64,000 nucleotides of DNA, taken from an uncultured Psychromonas sp. Lineage in GTDB: Bacteria > Pseudomonadota > Gammaproteobacteria > Enterobacterales > Psychromonadaceae. Location of the stretch: positions 1-64,000 of the forward strand of contig NZ_CANLFB010000005.1 in the NCBI RefSeq assembly GCF_947489755.1, written 5' to 3'. The notes under the pieces are model-generated. The model did no database searches. It had not been told where the DNA came from and was given only the letters and a program-made list of their open reading frames with translations. Below, one piece after another: positions 54,852-62,945 of this stretch. The position numbers and the translations under genes were made by a program. Position 1 is the first letter of the stretch, and every line of letters starts with the position of its first letter.

Positions 54852-55964
54852 ATGAAAAATAATAAATGGAATCGAATTGTACTTAAAGTCGGTAGCGCAC
54901 TAATTGCACCAGAAAGAAAAGGTTGTAGTTCACGCTACTTATTACATATCGCCAAATTTATATTACAGTGCAGAGATATGGGAATAGAAGTTATTCTTGT
55001 CTCTTCAGGGTCAGTTGCCGCAGGTGCACACTTTTTTGGTAATATCGAAAAGCCCTCTCTCCCAATTAAAAAAGCAATGGCAGCAGCCGGACAAAATGAA
55101 ATGATGGCCGCATGGGATCGATTCTTTGATTTCCCATCAGCACAAATTCTATTAACACACGGTGACTTCCAAGATAGAGAAAGATACGACAGTGTTCGTG
55201 AAACTATTTTTGCATTACTTGACCATGGTATTTTACCAGTTGTTAACGAAAATGATGTAGTAACAACCGATGCGTTAAAAGTAGGCGACAACGACAACCT
55301 ATCTGCAATGGTAGCTGCGGCAGCAGATGCTGATGCCTTGATCATTTGTTCTGACATCGACGGTTTATATAATAAAAACCCACATACCAATGACGATGCG
55401 GTAATGATTAAAAACGTGAATACTATCGATCAAAGTATTTATGATATGGCTGGAGGCGCACACAGCAGCGTTGGTACTGGCGGTATGCAAACTAAAATAG
55501 AAGCGGCAGAGAAAGCCACTTCTCACGGTCTAACAACCTACATTATCAATGGTTTTAAAGAAAGCTCATTTGAGCAGCTGATATTAGGTAATAACCCAGG
55601 TACTGTATTTGCCCCTTATGCAAAACCAATGGAAGAAGATTTACATTGGATGACACATACTTCAAGAGCACAAGGTGAAGTGGTTATTGGCGATGGCTTT
55701 GAATACCCTCTCGAAGAAAATAGTGACCAGTTAACCAGTAATGAAATATTAGAAGTACATGGTGAATTCTCAGCGGGTGATACTATTTTAATCCGTAGTG
55801 ATGATGGTAAGCATCTCGCTAAAGCGGAAGCAAATTATAGTAGTTGTTTACTTAACTTTATTTCAGATCACGATAATAATGATGATGAAAATGAATACCA
55901 ACATCAGACAGGTCCATTAGTATCGGATAAAAATATTGCCGTTTTAGATCACGAAGATAAATAA
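54852..55964 (+). CDS. proB: glutamate 5-kinase
   Basis: A 370-residue enzyme that phosphorylates glutamate in the first step of proline synthesis. The amino-acid-kinase core shows LKVGSALIAPERKG, VSSGSVAAGAHFF, AAAGQNEMMAAWDRFF, NENDVVTTDALKVGDNDNLS (about residues 136-155) and GTGGMQTKIEAAEKAT. A C-terminal PUA-like domain (about 280-350) is present but ends in an acidic tail. Length matches the PUA-containing type (E. coli 367). proA does not follow; a terminator does, so the pathway genes are split. Confidence 0.95.
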   Translation: MKNNKWNRIVLKVGSALIAPERKGCSSRYLLHIAKFILQCRDMGIEVILVSSGSVAAGAHFFGNIEKPSLPIKKAMAAAGQNEMMAAWDRFFDFPSAQILLTHGDFQDRERYDSVRETIFALLDHGILPVVNENDVVTTDALKVGDNDNLSAMVAAAADADALIICSDIDGLYNKNPHTNDDAVMIKNVNTIDQSIYDMAGGAHSSVGTGGMQTKIEAAEKATSHGLTTYIINGFKESSFEQLILGNNPGTVFAPYAKPMEEDLHWMTHTSRAQGEVVIGDGFEYPLEENSDQLTSNEILEVHGEFSAGDTILIRSDDGKHLAKAEANYSSCLLNFISDHDNNDDENEYQHQTGPLVSDKNIAVLDHEDK

Positions 55965-56031
55965 CCTTTAAGCACTAATATCGATTTTCATCAATGAAAA
56001 CAGTGTTGGAAGTTAATGTCTTACAATAAAA

Positions 56032-56067
56032 AAAGGAGCTTACGACTAATATCGTAAACTCCTTTTT
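56032..56067. terminator. rho-independent terminator, bidirectional
   Basis: AAAGGAG-C-TTACGA and TCGTAA-A-CTCCTTT around CTAATA, flanked by A and T runs. It ends proB and the convergent fruA. Confidence 0.88.
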
Positions 56068-56087
56068 TATTATCTATCGATTATCAA

Positions 56088-57845
56088 TTAAGCAGTAGCC
56101 ACTAGCTTCGCTTCTTCTTTATTCTTCAAGAAAGCATAGGTGAAGCCTGTCACTGCCGTTCCTGCAGCAATAGCCACTAAGTATAGTAAGACTGGTGAAA
56201 TAGCATTTGGAATCAACAGAACAAACAGACCACCGTGCGGCGCAAGTAATTGAGCTCCAAACAGCATTGAAAGACCACCAGTTAATGCCCCTCCTGCCAT
56301 ACAACTTGGAATAACACGCATTGGATCTTTTGCTGCAAATGGAATAGCACCTTCAGAAATAAAACATAAGCCTAATACAAAAGAGGCTTTACCCGCTTCA
56401 CGTTCGCTATCAATAAATTTTTTCTTCGCAAGGAATGTGGCTAACCCCATACCAAGAGCAGGTACCATACCCGCGGCCATAATCGCAGCCATTGGACCAT
56501 ATGATTGAGAAGCTAATAGACCAACACCAAAAGTGTATGCCGCTTTATTCACTGGTCCACCTAAGTCGAAACACATCATACAACCCAATACGATGCCTAA
56601 CAGAACAGCATTGGTTGACCCCATGTTGGTTAAGAACTCAGTTAACGCGGCCATAATGCTTGCAACGGGACCACCGACAACATAAATCATCACTAAACCA
56701 GTAAACAAACTCGCCACAAAAGGAATAATTAAAATAGGTTTAAGTGCTTCCATTGACTGTGGAAGTGAGACTTTATCCGCAATGAATTTCGCCGCATAAC
56801 CTGCAATAAAACCAGCAGCAATGCCGCCTAAGAAACCCGCGCCTAATTGGCTTGCTAACATACCGCCAATTAAACCAGGCGCTAAACCAGGACGGTCAGC
56901 AATCGAGAAAGCAATAAAACCAGCTAATACCGGAATCATTAGAGCAAAAGCAGCACCACCGCCGATATCCATTAAGGTTGCTGCGATGGTGCCTTTTTCT
57001 TTAAAGGCTTCAATACCAAATACAAATGACAGTGCAATCAATAAACCACCAGCAATAACAACAGGTAGCATGTGTGAAACACCTGTCATAAGATGTTTAT
57101 ACACGCCCTTCTTCTCTTCATTTTGAGGAGAACTTGCATTGCCCGTTACTTGAAAAACTGTCGCTTCTGCCAATGCTTTTGTCACTTCTTGTTCGGTTTT
57201 TTTAAGGGCTAAACCAGTGCTTGTTTTATACAGGCGTTTACCATTAAATCGATCTAATGACACTTCAATATCAGCTGCAATAATCACTAAATCTGCGTCT
57301 GTAATATCTTGATCGGTTAATTGATTTTTTGCACCTACCGAACCACGAGTTTCAACTTTAATGCAATGCCCTTGACGCTTAGCTTCAACTTCTAATGCTT
57401 CAGCAGCCATGAAAGTATGAGCAACCCCAGTAGGACAAGCTGTGATAGCGACAATTTTCTTAGCGCCAGTCTCGTTAGTTGCACTATCAGTATTACCGAC
57501 GCTAGCAACACCTTTGCTTGCTTTATCGGCCGTTAGTATTTGAGCATGATGAACAGCGTTCTCTAACCAGGCTTGAGGGTTTTCAGTGCAATCAGAAATT
57601 ACACCTTGGTACACTTTTTTACCTATAAAACGTGTTGTGTCGATATCACTATTTGATGCAATAATAATCGCTTCAGCAGCTTCTATATCAGCAATAGATA
57701 ACACTTCAACAGGTAAGACGGTTGATTGACATTCTATTAAAGCATTAATATTAAGTTTATCGCTTGCTTGCTTTAATAAACCAGCCGCAATAATGCTGTT
57801 TGCTACGCCACTAGGACATGCCGTTACAATCGCTATATTTTTCAT
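56088..57845 (-). CDS. fruA: PTS fructose transporter subunit IIB'BC
   Basis: A 585-residue inner-membrane permease that takes up fructose and phosphorylates it to fructose 1-phosphate. It has a degenerate IIB' domain (residues 1-100, TACPSGVANS), a functional IIB domain (about 125-230) with the phosphorylated Cys in AITACPTGVAHTFMAAEAL, and a IIC domain of about nine membrane helices (about 245-575) with GGPVNKAAYTFGVG. The E. coli homologue is 563 residues. It is the last gene of fruBKA, following fruK by 22 bases. Confidence 0.95.
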   Translation of the reverse strand: MKNIAIVTACPSGVANSIIAAGLLKQASDKLNINALIECQSTVLPVEVLSIADIEAAEAIIIASNSDIDTTRFIGKKVYQGVISDCTENPQAWLENAVHHAQILTADKASKGVASVGNTDSATNETGAKKIVAITACPTGVAHTFMAAEALEVEAKRQGHCIKVETRGSVGAKNQLTDQDITDADLVIIAADIEVSLDRFNGKRLYKTSTGLALKKTEQEVTKALAEATVFQVTGNASSPQNEEKKGVYKHLMTGVSHMLPVVIAGGLLIALSFVFGIEAFKEKGTIAATLMDIGGGAAFALMIPVLAGFIAFSIADRPGLAPGLIGGMLASQLGAGFLGGIAAGFIAGYAAKFIADKVSLPQSMEALKPILIIPFVASLFTGLVMIYVVGGPVASIMAALTEFLTNMGSTNAVLLGIVLGCMMCFDLGGPVNKAAYTFGVGLLASQSYGPMAAIMAAGMVPALGMGLATFLAKKKFIDSEREAGKASFVLGLCFISEGAIPFAAKDPMRVIPSCMAGGALTGGLSMLFGAQLLAPHGGLFVLLIPNAISPVLLYLVAIAAGTAVTGFTYAFLKNKEEAKLVATA

Positions 57846-57867
57846 ATTCAGTCCTTAAATAAGTTAT

Positions 57868-58857
57868 TCACACGTTCGTTGAAATAGGGTTGCTGTGAGT
57901 GATCTGTTTTTGTAAATCAGTTACCGTTTGAAGGCTTGGCACTCCGACACCGACTTGCGATACCGCTAAAGCGGAGAGTGCTGTTGCAAAAGAAAGTGTC
58001 TGTTCTGCTTGCCACTGTTGCATGTATCCCCAACAAAAACCTGCTACTAAGGTATCGCCAGCGCCAACCGTACTCACCACATTCATTTTAGGCGGTTGAG
58101 CATAACGCCATAACGCGTCAATTTGGTCGCCTTTACTCAACCACATCACCCCTTTAGCACCTAACGACACAACAATATTTTCGATACCTTTACTGGCGAG
58201 ATCCTGAGCAGCTTGCTGGCAAGCCTTAGCCGTATTGAGCTCACGCCCAACAAATTCAGATAACTCTTCGTCATTCGGTTTAATTAACCAAGGATGTGCG
58301 TCTAAGCCAGCAGCTAAAGCCGCTCGACTACTATCAAATATGACTTTTTTACCCATTTCATGTAGTTTTTTTATCCAACTTGCACACAACTCAGGTGAGA
58401 TCCCTTTAGGCAAACTCCCGGCAAGTACAAAAAACTGATGCGTTTCAGCTAACGTAAATAAACACTTTTCAAAGTCAGTAATAGCTTGTTCAGAAACTTC
58501 CACGCCAGGAAAATTAATATCGCTGACTTGCCCATCGTGTTCGACTAATTTGACATTAATACGCGTTGAACCATCAACACGGATAAACTCATCTTTAGCA
58601 TTCATTTCACTAAATAATGTGCAAAATAACGCTTCATTATCGCGCCCTAAAAAACCGGTGACCGTCACTTCAGCACCTAAATCAGAAAGGACTTTTGCAA
58701 CGTTAACGCCTTTACCAGCAGCATGCAGTGAGCCTTTATTTGCTAAACTTACTGAACCAATATTTAAGGTATCTAAACTGCCTGTTAAATCTAGCGCGGG
58801 GTTGAGTGTAATAGTGACTACTTTTTTGCTTTCTATCGCATTTTCATTGTTCATCAT
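57868..58857 (-). CDS. fruK: 1-phosphofructokinase
   Basis: A 329-residue PfkB-family kinase that turns fructose 1-phosphate into fructose 1,6-bisphosphate. Family signatures are TITLNPALDLTG at the N-terminus, HAAGKGVNVAKVLSDLGAEV (PfkB signature 1, about residues 44-63) and VSTVGAGDTLVAGFCWGY (signature 2 with catalytic Asp, about 262-279). It starts directly after the fruB stop codon (TAA-ATG), and fruA follows. Confidence 0.95.
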   Translation of the reverse strand: MMNNENAIESKKVVTITLNPALDLTGSLDTLNIGSVSLANKGSLHAAGKGVNVAKVLSDLGAEVTVTGFLGRDNEALFCTLFSEMNAKDEFIRVDGSTRINVKLVEHDGQVSDINFPGVEVSEQAITDFEKCLFTLAETHQFFVLAGSLPKGISPELCASWIKKLHEMGKKVIFDSSRAALAAGLDAHPWLIKPNDEELSEFVGRELNTAKACQQAAQDLASKGIENIVVSLGAKGVMWLSKGDQIDALWRYAQPPKMNVVSTVGAGDTLVAGFCWGYMQQWQAEQTLSFATALSALAVSQVGVGVPSLQTVTDLQKQITHSNPISTNV

Positions 58858-59988
58858 TTACCCCTCACTCAAGCCAGAAGCAATCGCTTCACCAATAGCA
58901 GTTAAGGCGTCTTGTGCATCAGGGCCATCTGCGCTAAATTGCAATGAGTCACCATGTTTAACGCCCAAACCAATCACTTTCATTAAACTTTTTGCATCAA
59001 CAAATTTATGGTCAGTATCAATATTGGCGACTTTAATCGTTGCTTTATATTTCTTAACAGTCGCCACTAGCATCGCACTTGGGCGAGCATGTAAACCATG
59101 TGTATTATGAATTTTGAATGTCGCCAAGTTGTCGCTATCAACAACAGTTTGTGGTGTAGAAGCAGCAAATAAATCAACTAACTCAGGGGCAGTTAATGTC
59201 AATACTTTTGTTTGTTGTTGATCGAAAACCAACTGACTAATAGTATTTAATAATGAACCATGCGTGCCGTTACAAGCAGCAATAGCGATCAATCCTTTTA
59301 CAGGTAAACCATTAAATGCACAGGCTTCACTCGTCGTTAAAATAGACATAGCAGAACGCTTCACGCCTTTATCACCGCTGACTAACCATAAGCCACTACC
59401 TAAGTGTGTTGGTTCTTTAGTAACTAATTCAGCAACAAATTGATTCTCCACATTACCGCTATTTTTTAATAGCCCACCAGCAACCGCACTCATTTGAATC
59501 ATATCCGTCGCGGGGAAATTTAATTGTATCAATGCTGGTGAAAAATCAGCTTCAAACTGCACATCGCCATTTAATAACTTAATGATGTCTTCTTTGGTTT
59601 GAGCTTGTTTTAATTTGTTCTCTACACCATCGGCAGATAGCACTTTGGTTAATTGCTTTAAAATACCTAGATGTTCATCAGACTTCGCTGCAATACCGAT
59701 GGCGATATAAACTATATTCCCATCACCCCAACTCACTCCTTCAGGAAAGTGATGTACTGCAACACCCGTTTTATTCACCAAGTCTCGTGTATCTGTTGTG
59801 CCATGTGGAATCGCAATACCATTACCTAAAAACGTTGAATTTTGTTTTTCTCGGTTAAGCATGCCTTTGACATATTGCTCAGCCACTAAACCATTATCAG
59901 TCAATTGCTTAGCAATCGCTTTAATGGCTGTGGTTTTATCAGCAGCACTTTGCTGTAAGGTTATATCGTTATTAGTTAGTGTCAGCAT
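58858..59988 (-). CDS. fruB: PTS fructose diphosphoryl transfer protein (IIA-M-HPr)
   Basis: A 376-residue phosphocarrier, the same length as E. coli FruB/FPr. Domain order: IIA (residues 1-145) with the active His in GIAIPHGTTDTR, a central M region, and a C-terminal HPr-like domain (about 285-376) with the phosphorylatable His in HNTHGLHARPSAMLV and a conserved Ser region KSLMKVIGLG. AGAGG about ten bases upstream fixes the start. It is the first gene of fruBKA, divergent from cra. Confidence 0.95.
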   Translation of the reverse strand: MLTLTNNDITLQQSAADKTTAIKAIAKQLTDNGLVAEQYVKGMLNREKQNSTFLGNGIAIPHGTTDTRDLVNKTGVAVHHFPEGVSWGDGNIVYIAIGIAAKSDEHLGILKQLTKVLSADGVENKLKQAQTKEDIIKLLNGDVQFEADFSPALIQLNFPATDMIQMSAVAGGLLKNSGNVENQFVAELVTKEPTHLGSGLWLVSGDKGVKRSAMSILTTSEACAFNGLPVKGLIAIAACNGTHGSLLNTISQLVFDQQQTKVLTLTAPELVDLFAASTPQTVVDSDNLATFKIHNTHGLHARPSAMLVATVKKYKATIKVANIDTDHKFVDAKSLMKVIGLGVKHGDSLQFSADGPDAQDALTAIGEAIASGLSEG

Positions 59989-60039
59989 CGGTCTGAACCT
60001 CTCGCTATATTAATGAGTTATCAATTGCTTAGCGCTCTA

Positions 60040-60053
60040 CTGAATCGATTCAG
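60040..60053. promoter_or_regulatory. Cra/FruR operator 1
   Basis: CTGAATCGATTCAG is a perfect palindrome and an exact match to the Cra/FruR consensus core. It lies 52 bases upstream of fruB, in position to repress it. Confidence 0.92.
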
Positions 60054-60152
60054 CAACGCATTCAAAAAAAAGTTCAGCAAGTACTCATTAAGTTTATAAA
60101 CCGGTCATTGATACGTTATATTGCTCTCAATTATTATAAACTTTAAGTGTTA

Positions 60153-60166
60153 CTGAATCGTTTCAG
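60153..60166. promoter_or_regulatory. Cra/FruR operator 2
   Basis: CTGAATCGTTTCAG matches the Cra consensus with one asymmetric base in the right half. It is about 100 bases before the cra start. Confidence 0.9.
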
Positions 60167-60174
60167 CTTTTATA

Positions 60175-60188
60175 GTGAATCGATTCAG
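60175..60188. promoter_or_regulatory. Cra/FruR operator 3
   Basis: GTGAATCGATTCAG has the perfect core TGAATCGATTCA. It is centred 22 bases from operator 2, about two helical turns, so two dimers could bind the same face, and it is closest to cra. Confidence 0.92.
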
Positions 60189-60261
60189 CATACAATGCAA
60201 ACACTAAAAAAAATAGACTGCCATTAATTTGATCTTGTCGACATAAATAAGGATCTTGACC

Positions 60262-61242
60262 GTGACATTAGATAACATTGCCACATTAGCAGGCGTATCA
60301 AAAACCACTGCAAGCTATGTCATTAATGGTAAAGCTAAGCAGTATAGAATCAGTGAAAAAACCCAACTGAAGGTAATGGCAGTAGTTAATGAACATAACT
60401 ACAGTCCTGACCATGCAGCTTCTGCTTTGCGTGCAGGTAGCAGCCGATCTTTTGGATTGATCATCCCAGATCTTGAAAATAGCAGTTACACAAAACTAGC
60501 TAAGTTATTGGAATGTAATTCTCGTAAAGCAGGATATCAAATTCTTATCGGTTGCTCTGATGACGATCCTGAAACAGAAAAAAACTTAGTAAAAGCATTA
60601 TTAAGCCGTCGTATTGATGCACTTTTTGTTGCCAGCGCTTTACCTGATGGCAGTGATTATTACCTGAAAATACAACAACAAGGCACACCTATTATTGCAC
60701 TCGACCGTGCGTTAGATGATGAACATTTTGGATGTGTGATTAGTGAGGACTTTGATGGTGCTTACGAGTTAACGGCTTCGGTCATTACAGACAATATTAA
60801 ATCTATTGGTCTAATTGGTGCTTTACCTACATTAAATATTTCCCGTCAACGCCATGCAGGGTTTGAAGCTCAAGCGAAAAAGCAGGGAATTACCTGTATT
60901 GCCATCTATGGCGACCACTTTAATAGCGAATCGGGTAAAGCGGTGTTTAAACAATGGCTAAAAGAAGACAAGATGCCCGATGCAATTATCGTCACGTCTT
61001 ATACCATGCTGGAAGGCATTTTAGATGTGCTCATTGAGCAACCTGAACTGATGAAAACCGTCAAACTAGGTACCTTTGGTGATAATCGTTTATTGGATTT
61101 TTTGCCGATTAAAATTAACTCATTAGCACAGCAATTTGAACTGATTGCAGATAGCGCATTGGCTTTAGGCTTAAATGCTTCAGCTAAGCGTTATCAAGCG
61201 GGATTAGAGTTAATACCAAGGAAGATTGTGATTAGGAAGTAA
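60262..61242 (+). CDS. cra: catabolite repressor/activator Cra (FruR)
   Basis: A 326-residue LacI-family regulator that releases DNA when it binds fructose 1-phosphate. The N-terminal helix-turn-helix LDNIATLAGVSKTTASYVIN with hinge region is very close to E. coli Cra (MKLDEIARLAGVSRTTAS). The C-terminal sugar-binding domain spans about 60-320. The start is GTG at 60262, with AAGGA eight bases upstream; a TTG at 60256 would be too close to that site. It faces fruBKA across three operators, so local control and autoregulation are likely. Confidence 0.95.
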   Translation: MTLDNIATLAGVSKTTASYVINGKAKQYRISEKTQLKVMAVVNEHNYSPDHAASALRAGSSRSFGLIIPDLENSSYTKLAKLLECNSRKAGYQILIGCSDDDPETEKNLVKALLSRRIDALFVASALPDGSDYYLKIQQQGTPIIALDRALDDEHFGCVISEDFDGAYELTASVITDNIKSIGLIGALPTLNISRQRHAGFEAQAKKQGITCIAIYGDHFNSESGKAVFKQWLKEDKMPDAIIVTSYTMLEGILDVLIEQPELMKTVKLGTFGDNRLLDFLPIKINSLAQQFELIADSALALGLNASAKRYQAGLELIPRKIVIRK

Positions 61243-61296
61243 TGTGTTCATTGAGGATTAAGCAACTCAAACTTAAACAACTAAAAATACAACAAT

Positions 61297-61327
61297 AAAA
61301 AGCACTATGCAGGTAGCTAGTGCTTTT
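61297..61327. terminator. rho-independent terminator, bidirectional
   Basis: AAAAGCACTA and TAGTGCTTTT around a 10-base loop, with A and T runs. It lies between cra and the convergent PEP-CTERM gene. Confidence 0.82.
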
Positions 61328-61345
61328 AAAATTTTACAACACGCT

Positions 61346-61957
61346 TTAAGCTTGTTTTTTAAAACGACGATAAGCAAGTCCAGCTAATGCTAAGCCGAAA
61401 ATAGCCATTGTAGATGGTGCGGGTACTGCTGTGATCGCTGTTGAAAAATAAACATGCTGCGCAGTATCATCTACAGACCAAATCCATTCCGCAGCAGATA
61501 TAACATCGATAGCAGGTCTTGTATCTGCATACCAAGGATAAGCAGTATTATCTCCGTATGAACTTGGATTACTATAATTACTCCAACCTGTTGTACTTAC
61601 GGTCCAATCAATAGTATTAGTTAACAATTGAGCCGTACTATTACTAAATAAATGGTCAGCACTATCTAAGCTAAAGTTACCTAAAAAACCTTCAAATCCA
61701 CTAAAGTCAATGCCTTCAACATGTAAAAAATAATCAGTTCCAGCAGCTAAAGTCGCAGTAAAAATCTCAGACTCATACCAACTACTATCAGCAGAAACTA
61801 AAATGCCTTGAGTATTATCATCGGTGCTTAGATAAACATTATATTCATTATCAACTGTTAAATTCCCAGTCAGAACACTTGCATTTACGACACTCAATAA
61901 GCTCACTATTGATAGCCCGCTGCCTAAAAAGACACTTTTCATTATTTTACATTTCAT
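61346..61957 (-). CDS. PEP-CTERM sorting domain protein
   Basis: A 203-residue secreted protein. It has a signal peptide (MKCKIMKSVFLGSGLSIVSL, cleavage near VNAS) and ends with the exosortase sorting tail: VPAPSTMAIFGLALAGLAYR plus RFKKQA, that is a PxPST motif, one hydrophobic helix and a basic end. The middle is Ser/Thr/Asp/Tyr-rich, like other PEP-CTERM surface proteins. GGAG seven bases before the ATG at 61957 fixes the start. An exosortase must be encoded elsewhere; none is in the window. Its role is unknown. Confidence 0.88.
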   Translation of the reverse strand: MKCKIMKSVFLGSGLSIVSLLSVVNASVLTGNLTVDNEYNVYLSTDDNTQGILVSADSSWYESEIFTATLAAGTDYFLHVEGIDFSGFEGFLGNFSLDSADHLFSNSTAQLLTNTIDWTVSTTGWSNYSNPSSYGDNTAYPWYADTRPAIDVISAAEWIWSVDDTAQHVYFSTAITAVPAPSTMAIFGLALAGLAYRRFKKQA

Positions 61958-62216
61958 ATTAGTACTCCTTTACATTTATTTTAAGGTGCCTATAAAAACC
62001 AATTTTTTAATAGGCCCTAATATGAAAGAGCAATAACTATTCCAACATCAAAGATCACATAAACATCAACAACATGTAAATATAAATTTAATTAGCGATG
62101 CTTCGCTTGTAAAATAACCTGACAATAAAGCTTTTGAATAAAAGTTAATAGTCCATTAACTTTTATACGTATAAGCATTTATAACTAATAATAATCATCC
62201 CTATAAATTGGTTATA

Positions 62217-62942
62217 TTATTCAATAGTCTTTGTATTGCCTACCTGCGCACTTAAAAAATGCGCTAAATGCTTGTTTGGATGCGTCACTTTAAGTTGATC
62301 TATTGTCTCAGCAGCGAGTGCTTTTCCATGATCAACAAAAACAAAATCAGAAGCGACCGCTAATGCATCTTCAATATGATGTGTCACCATTAATACCGTT
62401 ACATTTTCTGACTTTGCTAAAGATTGCACCCGTTCTAACATGGCGACTCTCAATATCGGGTCTAACGCTGAAAAAGGCTCATCAAGTAATAAAATCGGTT
62501 TATTTTGTACAAAACATCGTGCCAAAGCAACGCGTTGCTGTTCACCACCAGATAGCTCAGCAGGAAAACGCGTGAGTAGCTCCTCAACTCCAACTTGTAA
62601 CGCGACGGTTTGTAAATGTTCTTTTTGTTGCTCTGTTAACTTCAAACCGGGGTGTAACCCTAAACCAATATTGTCGTAAGCCGATAGATGAGTGAATAAG
62701 TTATTATCTTGAAATAAAATAGAGAGCGGACGTTGGTAAGGAGCTTGCTTTAAAATGGACTGTTCATTTATTTTAATATCTCCTTCAATAGGGGAAATAA
62801 ATCCCGCTAATAAATTTAATAAGGTACTTTTACCCGTCCCACTTGGTCCTAAAATAGCAACCAAACTCCCCTGCTTGATTTGCAAATCAAAATGAAATTG
62901 TTGCTGTTGGTAATTATAATTTACCTTCGAAAATTCAATCAT
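62217..62942 (-). CDS. thiQ: thiamine ABC transporter ATP-binding protein
   Basis: A 241-residue ATPase of the thiamine/thiamine pyrophosphate importer. Walker A is LGPSGTGKSTLLNLL (about residues 31-45), the ABC signature LSGGEQQRVALAR (about 129-141), Walker B ILLLDEPFSALDP, and the H-loop MVTHHIEDAL. Its short length and the QRPLSILFQDNNLFTHL segment are typical of ThiQ (E. coli 232). It follows thiP by three bases on the same strand. Confidence 0.92.
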   Translation of the reverse strand: MIEFSKVNYNYQQQQFHFDLQIKQGSLVAILGPSGTGKSTLLNLLAGFISPIEGDIKINEQSILKQAPYQRPLSILFQDNNLFTHLSAYDNIGLGLHPGLKLTEQQKEHLQTVALQVGVEELLTRFPAELSGGEQQRVALARCFVQNKPILLLDEPFSALDPILRVAMLERVQSLAKSENVTVLMVTHHIEDALAVASDFVFVDHGKALAAETIDQLKVTHPNKHLAHFLSAQVGNTKTIE

Positions 62943-62945
62943 GGT

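Noticed and set aside
58550..59110. A 186-codon plus-strand frame opposite fruK/fruB
   Set aside because: It is antisense to two well supported genes, has no family features and is low-complexity, a shadow frame.
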